Origin: Abyssibius alkaniclasticus | Lineage (GTDB): Bacteria > Pseudomonadota > Alphaproteobacteria > Rhodobacterales > Rhodobacteraceae | NCBI RefSeq assembly: GCF_020447305.1 | Contig: NZ_CP095732.1 | Location: 2,884,501 to 2,948,500, forward strand | DNA: 64,000 nt | Direction of reading: 5' to 3' | In this document: piece by piece, positions 53,405 to 62,266 of the stretch | How the letters are laid out: the number at the start of each line of letters is the position of its first letter | Position numbering within the stretch: the first letter of the stretch is position 1 | Notes under the pieces: generated by a model | Database searches by the model: none | Told to the model about the DNA's origin: nothing | The model's input: only the letters and a program-made list of their open reading frames with translations | Made by a program: the position numbers and the translations under genes

Positions 53405-54154
53405 ATGACCGACCAACGCCCTTCGCCAGCCGATATAAGTGCTGCGTTTCGCTTCCTGACCCGCCTGCCCCTGCCCGATGGCGAAAAAGCCCCCAGCGCC
53501 AGCAGCGTCTGGGCCTTTCCGATTGTCGGCATGGTGCTTGGCGCCAGTGCGGGCCTGCTGGCCTGGTTTCTGGCCTGGATCGGCGTGCCGCGCCTTGGGG
53601 TTGGGGCGCTGACCATCGGCTATCTGGTGCTGATCACCGGCGCCTTGCACGAAGACGGGCTGGCCGATTGCGCCGACGGGTTTGGCGGCGGCAAGGACAA
53701 GGCCGGCATTCTGGCAATCATGCGCGACAGTTCCATCGGCACCTATGGGGCGCTGGCGCTGATGATCGTGATCTATCTGCGCATTACCGGTGTTGTCAGC
53801 TTTGGCGGCTGGAATTTCGTGCTGCAACTGGCGGCGGTTGGCGGCATGTCGCGCGCGCTGATGGGCGGGCTGATGTTTGCCCTGCCCAATGCCCGCAGCG
53901 ATGGGGCTTCGGCGGGTTTTGGCAAACCGTCTGCCGCAAGCGCCGGGCTGGGGCTGGCCATTGGCCTTGTCGGCGCCATTGCCATGACAGGCATTTCCGG
54001 CGCGCTTTTGGTGGGCATCATGGCCCTGCCCGCGCTTGGGCTGATGATGCTGGCAAAAGCCAAGATCGGCGGCCAAACCGGCGATGTGCTGGGCGCCACC
54101 CAGCAAAGCGCCGAGGCGATTGGCCTGATGGCAGCGGTCGCCTTGCTTTACTAG
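53405..54154 (+). CDS. cobS: Adenosylcobinamide-GDP ribazoletransferase
   Basis: 249 residues. An integral membrane enzyme joining the nucleotide loop to cobinamide: [34 protein letters not shown] (metal-binding acids), [23 protein letters not shown] and [17 protein letters not shown], with six or so helices. It works with cobT, from which it is divergent. Bidirectional terminator follows. Confidence 0.97.
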   Translation: MTDQRPSPADISAAFRFLTRLPLPDGEKAPSASSVWAFPIVGMVLGASAGLLAWFLAWIGVPRLGVGALTIGYLVLITGALHEDGLADCADGFGGGKDKAGILAIMRDSSIGTYGALALMIVIYLRITGVVSFGGWNFVLQLAAVGGMSRALMGGLMFALPNARSDGASAGFGKPSAASAGLGLAIGLVGAIAMTGISGALLVGIMALPALGLMMLAKAKIGGQTGDVLGATQQSAEAIGLMAAVALLY

Positions 54155-54169
54155 GCACCCCGCAAAGCA

Positions 54170-54197
54170 AAACGCGCGCCCCGAGGGACGCGCGTTT
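54170..54197. terminator. Bidirectional terminator between cobS and carD
   Basis: AAACGCGCG (54170-54178) and CGCGCGTTT (54189-54197) form a nine-base-pair stem around CCCCGAGGGA; A and T tracts on both ends suit both convergent genes. Confidence 0.8.
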
Positions 54198-54217
54198 CTT
54201 GTGTCGGCTGGCCGGCC

Positions 54218-54730
54218 TTAGGCGGCGCGGCTTTCAAGAACATCGCCCACATGGCGCTGCGCTGAATCCTCACACAGGCCTTTCACAGCGGCAACTTCGC
54301 GGGTCAGACGCTCCAAAGCCGCCTCGTAAAGCTGACGTTCGGAATAGGATTGCTCGCGCTGGTCATCGTTGCGGTGCAAATCGCGCACCACTTCGGCGAT
54401 CGAGATCAGATCACCCGAGTTGATCTTCTGTTCATATTCCTGTGCCCGGCGCGACCACATGGCGCGTTTCACACGCGCACGGCCCTTGAGCGTGTCCATC
54501 GCCTTGCTGACAATGTCATTGCTCGACAAGGCTCGCATTCCAACAGCGGTTGCCTTGGCGGTTGGCACGCGCAAGGTCATCTTGTCTTTTTCAAATGAGA
54601 TCACGAACATTTCCAACGACAGGCCCGCAACTTCTTGCGTTTCCACAGAGATGATTTTCCCAACGCCGTGGCTGGGATAGACGACAAATTCATTCGGGCT
54701 GAAATCTGCGTTGTTCTTGGACTTGCTCAT
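54218..54730 (-). CDS. carD: CarD family transcriptional regulator
   Basis: 170 residues. N-terminal RNAP-beta interaction domain (FVVYPSHGVGKIISVETQEV, about 14-33, Tudor-like, with MTLRVPTAKA) and a C-terminal helical DNA-binding part (MWSRRAQEYEQKINSGDLISIAEVVRDLHRND). CarD stabilises open promoter complexes, mainly at stress and rRNA promoters. ATG 54730 has GGAG upstream and gives MSKSKNNADF; the upstream frame is not family. Ends next to a terminator. Confidence 0.95.
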   Translation of the reverse strand: MSKSKNNADFSPNEFVVYPSHGVGKIISVETQEVAGLSLEMFVISFEKDKMTLRVPTAKATAVGMRALSSNDIVSKAMDTLKGRARVKRAMWSRRAQEYEQKINSGDLISIAEVVRDLHRNDDQREQSYSERQLYEAALERLTREVAAVKGLCEDSAQRHVGDVLESRAA

Positions 54731-54888
54731 ATTGGCTCCATTTCCTGCCGACTGCGTATTGCCCCTGAAAGCGCAGAAAGGAGCATCCTCGACTGGATTT
54801 ACAGCGCGCGGATTTCCAATTTTCTGGGCTGGCAGGGCTGATCCATAACACCGTGTCATGGCGATACTTGCCGACAATTTACAAAATG

Positions 54889-54917
54889 ATCATATCACAT
54901 AATTGAGTGTGAAAAAA
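54889..54917 (-). promoter_or_regulatory. Candidate carD promoter
   Basis: An extended -10, TGA-TATGAT, lies at 54889-54897 on the minus strand; a -35-like TTTTTC lies at 54911-54916, 16 bases upstream. This would give a leader of about 155 bases. The whole 289-base gap between carD and fdxA otherwise shows no coding frame. Confidence 0.45.
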
Positions 54918-55019
54918 GCACGGCGCTTGCGGGGTCTGGCGGCATTTCGCCGCGCAAACCCCTGTTTTGGCGCAATTTACGGCAAAAATGCGCCCATTCC
55001 TGCCACAGCTGCGAATCGC

Positions 55020-55358
55020 CTAGCCGCCGGTTCCGGGGCTTTCCGAGAAGTATTTCTCAAGCTTGCCGGCCTCGCCCTCATGCTCTTTGGCATCGGGGGG
55101 CGGGTCTTTGCGGGTAATGATCACCGGCCAAAGCTCGGCGTATTTGCGGTTGAACTCGACCCATTTCTCGGCGTCCGGCTCGGTATCGGGGCGGATCGCA
55201 TCGGCGGGGCATTCAGGCTCGCATACACCACAGTCGATACATTCATCGGGGTGAATCACCAGCATGTTTTCACCCTCGTAGAAACAATCTACCGGGCAGA
55301 CTTCAACGCAATCGGTGTATTTGCACGATATACAGGCATCGTTGACAATATAGGTCAT
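55020..55358 (-). CDS. fdxA: Ferredoxin FdxA (7Fe type)
   Basis: 112 residues. Two cluster motifs: Cys9-x2-Cys12-x4-Cys17-x3-Cys21-Pro and Cys40-x2-Cys43-x2-Cys46-x3-Cys50-Pro, with an extended C-terminus typical of the alphaproteobacterial FdxA. It transfers electrons at low potential in the cytoplasm. Its position between carD and hslR is conserved in relatives. ATG 55358 has AGGGAAACCC upstream. Confidence 0.96.
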   Translation of the reverse strand: MTYIVNDACISCKYTDCVEVCPVDCFYEGENMLVIHPDECIDCGVCEPECPADAIRPDTEPDAEKWVEFNRKYAELWPVIITRKDPPPDAKEHEGEAGKLEKYFSESPGTGG

Positions 55359-55419
55359 GGGTTTCCCTATCTACAGTGTTTATTTGTAAAGCCTGTCACA
55401 CCTTACGCGCGCTAGGGTT

Positions 55420-55803
55420 TTAGTCGGCACTCGGGTCGAATTCAAGGCCACTAAGTGCCACAGCATCCCGAAAAATTTCCATATCACGCCGTTGTTTCTT
55501 TGTTGGCCGCGCGCCCACCCGTTTTGCGGGCGTCGGTGCCTCTGGTGTAAGGTCGTCATACAGCGCCTGCGCCTCGGGGGCGGGGCCGCGCCGTGTGCCC
55601 AGCGCCACAATGCGCACCACCCGCACTTGCTGGCCCAGTGCAAAGGCCAGCCCATCGCCCGGTTTGACCGTGGCGGCCGGCTTGTCGACGCGGTTGGTGT
55701 TCAGCCGCACGCCACCGCTGGCAACAAACTTGGCCGCCAGCGTGCGGGTTTTGAAAAACCGTGCCTGCCAAAGCCATTTATCCAGTCGCAGCGTGTCGGC
55801 CAA
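55420..55803 (-). CDS. hslR: RNA-binding S4 domain protein, HslR (Hsp15) family
   Basis: 127 residues. S4 RNA-binding motif: LRLDKWLWQARFFKTRTLAAKFVASGGVRLN (about 6-36), then a basic/helical tail (RVGARPTKKQRRDMEIFRDA). Hsp15 binds free 50S subunits bearing nascent chains after heat shock. The start is TTG 55803, two bases after the SUV3-like stop; no ATG precedes the motif. Expression likely depends on that gene. Confidence 0.9.
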   Translation of the reverse strand: MADTLRLDKWLWQARFFKTRTLAAKFVASGGVRLNTNRVDKPAATVKPGDGLAFALGQQVRVVRIVALGTRRGPAPEAQALYDDLTPEAPTPAKRVGARPTKKQRRDMEIFRDAVALSGLEFDPSAD

Positions 55804-55805
55804 GA

Positions 55806-58634
55806 TCAGCTTTTTGGCTTGAAGCCGGCAAGGGCCATTGCAAATGGGTTGTCGGGGTCGACCTTGCGTTCAGGGCGCGGGGCAGGTTTGCCACCGGGTT
55901 TGTCGCCCGGCTTGCCAGCCTTGCCCGCCGGCTTGCCCTTGCCGCGCGGCGCTTTGCCCTGCGGCTTGCCACCCGCTTGGCCATCGGCACGCTTCTTGCG
56001 CCCCTCGCCCGCCGGCTTGCCACGGTTTTCATTGGCCGGGTTGGTGCGGCGCGGCGGCGCCCAGCGGAAGGTGTAGAAAACCTCCAGTTCCGGCGCGGTT
56101 TCAGGCGCGGTTTCGGGGGCGGTTTCGGGGGCGGCATCCGGCTCAACCTCGGGGGCGGCTTCTTCTGCGGCGGGCGCATCTTCAAGTGCGGCATCCGGCG
56201 CGGGTGTTGCTTCGGCTTCATCGGGCTTGGGCGCTTCAGCGCCGTCACCTTCGGCCACACGCACAGGTTTGGGGCGCTCGCCGCGCTCGGCGCTATAGCC
56301 CATGCCCTGCATGAGGGCTGCAAACTGCTCCAGCGTCAGCCCGGTGATCGACAGCATATCGGCGGTGTTTTCAAACCCGCCGCGCGTATCGGCGCTGCGC
56401 AGCATATCGGCCAGCCGCTCCAGCATATCAATGCGGATGGCGCGCGCGCCGCACAGCCGATAGCCCGATTGCGGGTAATAGCTGGCATCGACACCTTCAA
56501 GCGCCGGAATGGTCACTAGGCCCGGCGGCGGGGCGGGCGGAAAATCGGCCAGGTCATTGTTCAGCGCCCAAAGCAGCAGGCGCAGCCGCGTTGGCGCGGG
56601 TTTCAGCATCAGCGGCATGAACAGGGTAAACTGGCCAAAGCGGATGCCATGCTTGCGCAGCGCGCCGCGCGCGTCTTGCTCAAGCGATTTCACATCGCTG
56701 GCAACCTCGTGGCGCGGCAGCACGCCAAGGCTTTCAACCAAACGAAAGGCCACACCGCGCGCCAGCCCCGTCAGGCTTTCATCATTCTTCAACCCGATCA
56801 GCGGCTCGAACAGTGCCGATATCCGGCGGTCCAGCCAATGGCCCAGACGGCGGCGAACCTTTTCGGCAATCTCGGGGCCGGCATCCTCATCGACAAAAAC
56901 TTCAATACCGGGTGAAAGCGCATCGGCGCCCTTGGTCAGCTTGCCAACCGCATGTTCGCCCCACATCAACCCACCCTGTTCGGTGAAATCGATCTCGGTA
57001 TCGGGCGCGTTGTAAAACGTATCGGCCCGCAGTGAAAACGCGGGCGCGAGTGCGGCCAATGCGGCGGCACGCAGGGTGCGCGCGGCCTCGCCACTGGCCG
57101 AAGGGTCCTGCTGGAACCGGAACCCGTCCAACCGTCCGATGAATTCACCCTCGACAGTTACTTCGCCTTTAGTATTCAGTTCCGCCACAAGGGCCTCCTT
57201 TAGTTTCAACCGGCGCGTCAGCACAGAAGTGCGCCGGTCGACAAATTGTTGCGTCAGCCGCATATGCAGCGCGTCTGACAATCGGTCCTCGACCGCGCGG
57301 GTTTCATCGCGCCAATGGGCGGCATCGTCAAGCCAGTCTGGACGCTGGGCAACGTAGGTCCAGGTGCGGATAAAGGCGAGTCTTTTTGAAAGCGCGTCGA
57401 TATTTCCTTCGATGCGGTCCACCATTGCCACATGTCGGGCCATGAAATCATCGGGGATTCGGCCTGTATCTGTCAAATAGTCATAAAGCCGGGCCAGCAG
57501 GTTGGCGTGTTCACCGGCGGAAACCTTCCGAAAATCCGGCACCTGGCAGATATCCCAGAGCAGTTTGACGCGCGGCGCCCCCTGGGCGCGGCCCGCAACA
57601 TGGGGGTTGGCGGCAAGGGTTCTGAGCGCGATCAGGTCATCGGCATCGCGGGCGCGCACAAGGTCCTGATGGGTCGGGTTAAGTTCGAGCGAGGCAATCA
57701 GCCGCGCGATCGAGCCATATTCAAGCACCGAATTGCGCCATTCAAGCTTGCGCAGCGGGGCAAACTGGTGGTTTTCAATCGCCGCGACCTCGTCAGGCTC
57801 CAGCGCATTGGCCGCCCCCGTAACCCCGAAACTGCCCGGCGTGGTAAACCGCCCTGCCCGCCCGGCAATCTGCGCCAGCTCATCGGCGCGAAGGTAACGA
57901 TGGCGGCGGCCATCGAATTTGGACGTGCCCGCAAAGGCAACATGGCTGACATCAAGGTTCAGCCCCATGCCAATCGCATCGGTGGCAACCAGATAATCGA
58001 CATCGCCGTTCTGATACAGGTCCACCTGCGCGTTGCGTGTGCGGGGGCTGAGAGCACCCATCACCACCGCAGCGCCACCCTTCTGGCGGCGCAAAAGCTC
58101 GGCCAGCCCGTAAACCTCGTCCACCGAAAAGGCGACAATCGCGGCGCGCGGCGGCATTCGGCTGACTTTCTTTACGCCGGTATAGCTAAGCGCCGAAAAC
58201 CGTTCGCGATGCACAAAGCGGGCTTCGGGAATGAGGTTGGCAATGCGCCCGCGCATCGTGTCCGACCCCATGAACAGCGTTTCAACGCGTCCGCGCGCGT
58301 GCAACAAACGGTCGGTAAACACATGGCCGCGCTCGGGGTCGGCGCAAAGCTGGATTTCGTCAACGGCCAGAAATTCGGGGCCAATGCCGGCAGGCATCGC
58401 CTCGACCGTGCATACCCAATATTGCGCGCGCGGCGGCACGATGCGTTCTTCACCGGTGACAAGCGCCACCACGCTGGGGCCGCGCAGCGCGACCAGCTTG
58501 TCATAAACCTCGCGCGCCAGCAACCGCAGCGGCAGGCCGATCACCCCGCTGCGATAGCCCAGCATCCGGTCTATGGCATAATGCGTTTTGCCCGTATTGG
58601 TGGGGCCAAGAACGGCAATGATGTCTGAGGGCAT
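55806..58634 (-). CDS. SUV3-like DEAD/DEAH-box RNA helicase with long low-complexity tail
   Basis: 942 residues. Core: Walker A GPTNTGKT (10-17), Walker B DEIQ (92-95, the SUV3 form of DExQ), GSDTMRG, DYLVATDAIGMGLNLDVSHVAF and QIAGRAGRF. This matches the mitochondrial/alphaproteobacterial SUV3 group. Roughly residues 800-945 are disordered: an acid-Ala-Pro stretch with PETAPETAPETAPE, then a Gly/Lys/Pro stretch resembling an RNA-binding tail. It likely unwinds RNA for degradation. Adjacent to hslR and fdxA, as in relatives. Confidence 0.9.
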   Translation of the reverse strand: MPSDIIAVLGPTNTGKTHYAIDRMLGYRSGVIGLPLRLLAREVYDKLVALRGPSVVALVTGEERIVPPRAQYWVCTVEAMPAGIGPEFLAVDEIQLCADPERGHVFTDRLLHARGRVETLFMGSDTMRGRIANLIPEARFVHRERFSALSYTGVKKVSRMPPRAAIVAFSVDEVYGLAELLRRQKGGAAVVMGALSPRTRNAQVDLYQNGDVDYLVATDAIGMGLNLDVSHVAFAGTSKFDGRRHRYLRADELAQIAGRAGRFTTPGSFGVTGAANALEPDEVAAIENHQFAPLRKLEWRNSVLEYGSIARLIASLELNPTHQDLVRARDADDLIALRTLAANPHVAGRAQGAPRVKLLWDICQVPDFRKVSAGEHANLLARLYDYLTDTGRIPDDFMARHVAMVDRIEGNIDALSKRLAFIRTWTYVAQRPDWLDDAAHWRDETRAVEDRLSDALHMRLTQQFVDRRTSVLTRRLKLKEALVAELNTKGEVTVEGEFIGRLDGFRFQQDPSASGEAARTLRAAALAALAPAFSLRADTFYNAPDTEIDFTEQGGLMWGEHAVGKLTKGADALSPGIEVFVDEDAGPEIAEKVRRRLGHWLDRRISALFEPLIGLKNDESLTGLARGVAFRLVESLGVLPRHEVASDVKSLEQDARGALRKHGIRFGQFTLFMPLMLKPAPTRLRLLLWALNNDLADFPPAPPPGLVTIPALEGVDASYYPQSGYRLCGARAIRIDMLERLADMLRSADTRGGFENTADMLSITGLTLEQFAALMQGMGYSAERGERPKPVRVAEGDGAEAPKPDEAEATPAPDAALEDAPAAEEAAPEVEPDAAPETAPETAPETAPELEVFYTFRWAPPRRTNPANENRGKPAGEGRKKRADGQAGGKPQGKAPRGKGKPAGKAGKPGDKPGGKPAPRPERKVDPDNPFAMALAGFKPKS

Positions 58635-58774
58635 GGGAATGGCTCGGTTGTCATAAGGCAGCGGCTAGGCTGCGCACCAAACCCGATTCAGCGCCCCTGC
58701 GCAACCGCTGACAGCCCCGCATTCACCGCAACATGCCATCATCCGCCGACAGCAACAGCCACCACGCCCTTCAG

Positions 58775-59341
58775 CTAAAGGCTCATATCCCGGTTTTGCA
58801 GCAACTGTTCGATATTCTCGTTCACGTTTTGCATATTCGGATGGATGATTTGCGCGGCGCGCAGCGCAGAAAGCGCCTGATCGTTATAGCCAAGCTCGCT
58901 CAGCACAATGCCAAGCCCGCTCATCGCGCCAAAATGGCGGGGGTTCAGCGCAAGGGTTGCGCGCAAATCCTGCAAGGCCAGCCCGTATTCCCCCATCAGG
59001 TAATAGGCGGTCGCGCGGGCATTATAGCCTTCGGCAAAATTCGGGGCATGGTCGATCAGCGTGGATAGATGCCAAACCGCAGCCGGATAGTCGCCTGCCT
59101 CCAGCAAGGCCTGGCCGCGCTTCAGCAACAAATCCATCGCCGCAGAGCCGGAGCGGTTGAAACGGTTGATCAGCGCCTCTTCGGCCAGGCGCCATACCTC
59201 GCGGTCGGGCGAACGCAGATCGATGAACAACTGTTCCAGCCCCGGCGAACGGTCTTCGCGCAGATCACCGGGGGTCAGCAGCTCGGCAAAGGCGGGCGGG
59301 GCTGACAGGGTAAGCAACAAGGCAATAGCGCGAATCCACAT
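58775..59341 (-). CDS. Secreted TPR-repeat protein
   Basis: 188 residues. Signal peptide MWIRAIALLLTLSAPPAFA. Two to three TPR units follow: EEALINRFNRSGSAAMDLLLKRGQALLEAGDYPAAVWHLSTLI, APNFAEGYNARATAYYLMGEYGLALQDLRATL, PRHFGAMSGLGIVLSELGYNDQALSALRAA. Likely a periplasmic scaffold; partners unknown. It is 140 bases upstream of the helicase start, same strand. The RBS before ATG 59341 is weak. Confidence 0.88.
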   Translation of the reverse strand: MWIRAIALLLTLSAPPAFAELLTPGDLREDRSPGLEQLFIDLRSPDREVWRLAEEALINRFNRSGSAAMDLLLKRGQALLEAGDYPAAVWHLSTLIDHAPNFAEGYNARATAYYLMGEYGLALQDLRATLALNPRHFGAMSGLGIVLSELGYNDQALSALRAAQIIHPNMQNVNENIEQLLQNRDMSL

Positions 59342-59443
59342 AGGGCAATTTTAGCGGCTTTCAGGCGCAACACCACAGGCAAAGCGCAGCGGAAAATTCA
59401 CAGTTGCGCGACACGGGTCTGGCGCGCCAAGCCCCGGGGCCGT

Positions 59444-59473
59444 GTCAGGGCCATGTCAGGGCCATGTCAGGGC
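59444..59473. repeat. Short tandem repeat, 11-base unit
   Basis: GTCAGGGCCAT repeats head to tail at 59444-59454 and 59455-59465, with a third partial unit at 59466-59473. It lies in the 247-base gap between the TPR gene and the SCP2-domain gene, which carries no other supported gene. Confidence 0.9.
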
Positions 59474-59588
59474 GTGCAGGCGGCAAGCATTGGTTGTTTT
59501 CGGCGGCTTACGCCACGTCGGGCAATCTTGTCGCTTTAACGGCCATGCAAACTTGCTACATTGCCCTCAACACATTCAGGAGTTGAAC

Positions 59589-59879
59589 ATGAGCGAAGTC
59601 ATCAATGAAGCCGTAGCCGCCTTGAACGCCAAACTGGCAGATGGCGGCTTTGACGGGTCGGTGAAGTTTGAGATCGAAGGCGAAGGTGCCGTGCGCGTAG
59701 ACGAGACCGGCGCAAGCGCCAGCGATGCCGAGGCCGATTGCACCATTTCAGCCAGCGCCGAAACCTTCCGCCGCCTGCTTGAGGGCGATCTGAACCCCGC
59801 AGGAGCCTTCATGAGCGGCAAGCTGAAGGTCGATGGCGATATGGGCACGGCCATGCGGCTGGGTTCGGTCTTCGGTTAA
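59589..59879 (+). CDS. SCP2 sterol-binding domain protein
   Basis: 96 residues, the whole a single SCP2 domain: VKFEIEGEGAVRVDETGASASDAEADCTISASAETFRRLLEGDLNPAGAFMSGKLKVDGDMGTAMRL. Such domains bind lipids, acyl-CoAs or other hydrophobic ligands. The upstream part of the open frame is not family, so ATG 59589 is chosen, with AGGAG upstream. The stop TAA abuts the ATG of the hydrolase gene. Confidence 0.92.
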   Translation: MSEVINEAVAALNAKLADGGFDGSVKFEIEGEGAVRVDETGASASDAEADCTISASAETFRRLLEGDLNPAGAFMSGKLKVDGDMGTAMRLGSVFG

Positions 59880-60815
59880 ATGCAGCCCGCGCCCTATTTC
59901 GCCGATCTGGCCGATAACAGCCTGCCGGTTGACGCGGCCTGGCTGACAGCCGGCGATGGCACAAGGCTGCGCCGGGCGATCTGGGGCAAGGCGGTGCGCG
60001 GCCATGTGCTGCTGCTGCCCGGGCGCACGGAATACATCGAAAAATATGGCCGCGTTGCGCGCGACCTGGCGGCGCGCGGCTTTGCAACCGTGTGCATAGA
60101 TTGGCGCGGTCAGGGCCTGTCCGACCATCTGGACGGGCGGCGCGACATTGGCCATGTCGAGGATTTCGCCGAATATCAGGATGATTTCCAGACCCTGCTG
60201 GCCGACCCTGCCATAGCCGCCCTGCCCGGCCCGCGCCTGATGTTCGCGCATTCGATGGGGGGCTGCATCGGGCTGCGCGCACTGTTGAACGGCTTCAAAC
60301 CGGACGCGGCGGTTTTTTCCGGGCCGATGTGGGGCATCGCCATCAACCGCTATGTCAAACCCATTGGCGAAGTGATTGCCCGCGCCGGCAGCAAGCTTGG
60401 CAAGGGCGCGTTGCGAATGCCCGGCACAAAAGCCGAAACCTATGTTCTGTCAGACCCGTTTGAAGACAATCTGCTTACCGGCGATGCCGAATACTGGGCC
60501 TGGATGCAAAGCCATACCAAAGCCCGCCCCGAGCTTGGCCTTGGCGGCCCGACCCTGCGCTGGCTGGATGCAGCGCGCGAGGAATTCGCGCGCTTTGATG
60601 CCGCTCAAATGCCGCAAACCCCGCTGCTGACCCTGCTGGGTGGCGATGAAAACGTGGTGGATGCCAGCGCCGTGCGCCGCCAGATGGCGCGGTTCGAGAA
60701 TGGCACATTGGTTGAAATTCCCGGCGCGCGCCACGAAATCTGGATGGAGCAGCCCGAATTGCAGCGCCAGGGCTGGGATGCGATTGACGCATTCCTGAAC
60801 GCGCAAGGTCTCTAG
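59880..60815 (+). CDS. Alpha/beta hydrolase, lysophospholipase L2-like
   Basis: 311 residues. LLPGRTEYIEKYGRVARDLAARGFATVCIDWRGQGLSDHL resembles PldB; nucleophile in FAHSMGGCIG (about Ser124), and a late Asp and His in LLGGDENVVDAS and GARHEIWME complete the triad. Likely cytoplasmic or membrane-associated hydrolase of monoacylglycerols or lysophospholipids. The start is directly after the SCP2 stop with no spacing, so it depends on that gene. It overlaps the convergent hisN stop by four bases. Confidence 0.9.
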   Translation: MQPAPYFADLADNSLPVDAAWLTAGDGTRLRRAIWGKAVRGHVLLLPGRTEYIEKYGRVARDLAARGFATVCIDWRGQGLSDHLDGRRDIGHVEDFAEYQDDFQTLLADPAIAALPGPRLMFAHSMGGCIGLRALLNGFKPDAAVFSGPMWGIAINRYVKPIGEVIARAGSKLGKGALRMPGTKAETYVLSDPFEDNLLTGDAEYWAWMQSHTKARPELGLGGPTLRWLDAAREEFARFDAAQMPQTPLLTLLGGDENVVDASAVRRQMARFENGTLVEIPGARHEIWMEQPELQRQGWDAIDAFLNAQGL

Positions 60816-61609
60816 CAGGTTTTCAGAATTTCCAAAGCCGCTGCATGTGCGGCGCGGTCGCCCGCGGCCAGCACGCGGCCCCCGTTCCAGCACGGCCCGC
60901 CCTGCCAGTTGGTGACAATGCCGCCCGCCGCCTCGATCACCGCGATGGGGGCCTGAATGTCGTAATTCTGCAAACCGGCCTCGATCACCAGATCAATCTG
61001 CCCCAGCGCAAGCAGGCCATAGGCATAGCAATCCGTGCCATAGCGCACCAGTTGCGCCTGGCTAGCCACCGCCTTGAAGGCTTCACCTTCATCGGCCGTG
61101 CCGACTTCGGGAAAGGTCGAGAACAAGATGGCCTGTGACAGCGCCGCACAGGGGCGCGATTTGAGCGGGCGGCGCGCTTCGCCGCGCTGCCATGCGCCCA
61201 TGCCAAACCCGCCGATAAACCGCTCGCCGGTGAAGGGCTGGTCGATAATGCCAAAGATTGGGCCGGTTTCGGCCTGCACGGCAATCAGCACCCCCCAGGT
61301 GGGCGTGCCCGACAGGTAGCCGCGCGTGCCGTCAATCGGGTCCAGCACCCAGGTCAGGCCGGTTGTGCCAGGGGTTGTGCCAAATTCCTCGCCCATGATC
61401 CCGTCATCCGGGCGGCGCCTGGCCAGAACCGCGCGCATGGCGGTTTCGGCGGCACGATCGGCAATGGTCACCGGGTCAAACCCGCGGGCGAGCTTGTTTT
61501 CAACACCCAGCGCACCACCGCGAAAATGTTTGAGCGTTTCGATGCGCGCCACATCGGCCAGCGCGTGTGCGGTATCGACAATTTCGCGTTTGATCTGGTC
61601 AGATTGCAT
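60812..61609 (-). CDS. hisN: Histidinol-phosphatase, inositol-monophosphatase family
   Basis: 265 residues. Metal motifs: GEEFG (73-77), WVLDPIDGTRGY (88-99), and a C-terminal IQAPIAVIEAAGG (metal Asp region). The HisN subclass in alphaproteobacteria does histidinol-phosphate hydrolysis, but inositol monophosphatase activity cannot be excluded. A start at ATG 61609 is preferred to 61645 because the 12 residues above come from the palindrome. The SD and start lie beside the terminator hairpin. Confidence 0.88.
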   Translation of the reverse strand: MQSDQIKREIVDTAHALADVARIETLKHFRGGALGVENKLARGFDPVTIADRAAETAMRAVLARRRPDDGIMGEEFGTTPGTTGLTWVLDPIDGTRGYLSGTPTWGVLIAVQAETGPIFGIIDQPFTGERFIGGFGMGAWQRGEARRPLKSRPCAALSQAILFSTFPEVGTADEGEAFKAVASQAQLVRYGTDCYAYGLLALGQIDLVIEAGLQNYDIQAPIAVIEAAGGIVTNWQGGPCWNGGRVLAAGDRAAHAAALEILKTC

Positions 61610-61610
61610 A

Positions 61611-61642
61611 AAAAATTCCCGGCCCTGATAGGCCGGGAATTT
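61611..61642 (-). terminator. Intrinsic terminator overlapping the hisN leader
   Basis: On the minus strand, AAATTCCCGGCC and GGCCGGGAATTT make a perfect 12-base-pair stem (61613-61642) around six bases, followed by a T-rich run, then the hisN ATG at 61609. It ends the upstream XRE gene. The hisN Shine-Dalgarno (GGGAA) is inside the 3' arm. Confidence 0.85.
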
Positions 61643-61685
61643 CATACAAACCAGCGCAGGTCAAGCGCGCTGAATACTGGTTATA

Positions 61686-62060
61686 CTAGGCGGCGTCGCT
61701 CAGCACGCGCGCCAGATCGAACAGGCGGCGGCGCTGTGCTTCGGGAATAGCGTAGTAAGAGCGCACCAGCTCCAGCGCCTCTTTGTCGGCCAGCAAATCG
61801 CCCTGGGCTTCGGTGATTGGCACATCGCCATCAACCTGGTCGGTCGCCAGCCCTTCAAAGAAGAACGAGACCGGCACGCCCAGCGCGGCGGCAATGTCCC
61901 ACAGGCGCGAAGCCGAAACGCGGTTCATGCCGGTTTCGTATTTCTGGATCTGCTGAAACTTGATCCCGACCGCCTCGCCAAGCTGCTGCTGGGTCATGCC
62001 CACCATCCAACGACGATGGCGCACGCGCTTGCCTACATGGACGTCTACCTGATGCTTCAT
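61686..62060 (-). CDS. XRE-family transcriptional regulator
   Basis: 124 residues. Helix-turn-helix at about 10-66: VGKRVRHRRWMVGMTQQQLGEAVGIKFQQIQKYETGMNRVSASRLWDIAAALGVPVSFFF. A C-terminal tail (LADKEALELVRSYYAIPEAQRRRLFDLARVL) is common in the alphaproteobacterial SinR-like group. Targets unknown. ATG 62060 has GGGAG. Between two terminators, so it is a lone transcript. Confidence 0.93.
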   Translation of the reverse strand: MKHQVDVHVGKRVRHRRWMVGMTQQQLGEAVGIKFQQIQKYETGMNRVSASRLWDIAAALGVPVSFFFEGLATDQVDGDVPITEAQGDLLADKEALELVRSYYAIPEAQRRRLFDLARVLSDAA

Positions 62061-62200
62061 TTTACGCTCCCAAAAAATAAATCCTCTTGCGGATATACTT
62101 GCAGGAATCGTGCCAAGCCCGAATTTCGCCTGAAACGGCACAAAACCTAGGGATGTATGGAGATTAACCATTTCTACGCGTTTGCTATTTGCAAATCGCA

Positions 62201-62228
62201 AAACGCGCTCTGGTTGAGCGCGTTTTTC
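62201..62228. terminator. Terminator between typA and the XRE gene
   Basis: AAAACGCGCTC (62201-62211) and GAGCGCGTTTT (62217-62227) form a perfect 11-base-pair stem around TGGTT, with T tracts at both ends. It ends typA on the minus strand. Confidence 0.85.
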
Positions 62229-62266
62229 TTGTTGCATTTTGCAAAACCTCGCCGCGAAACGCGAAG

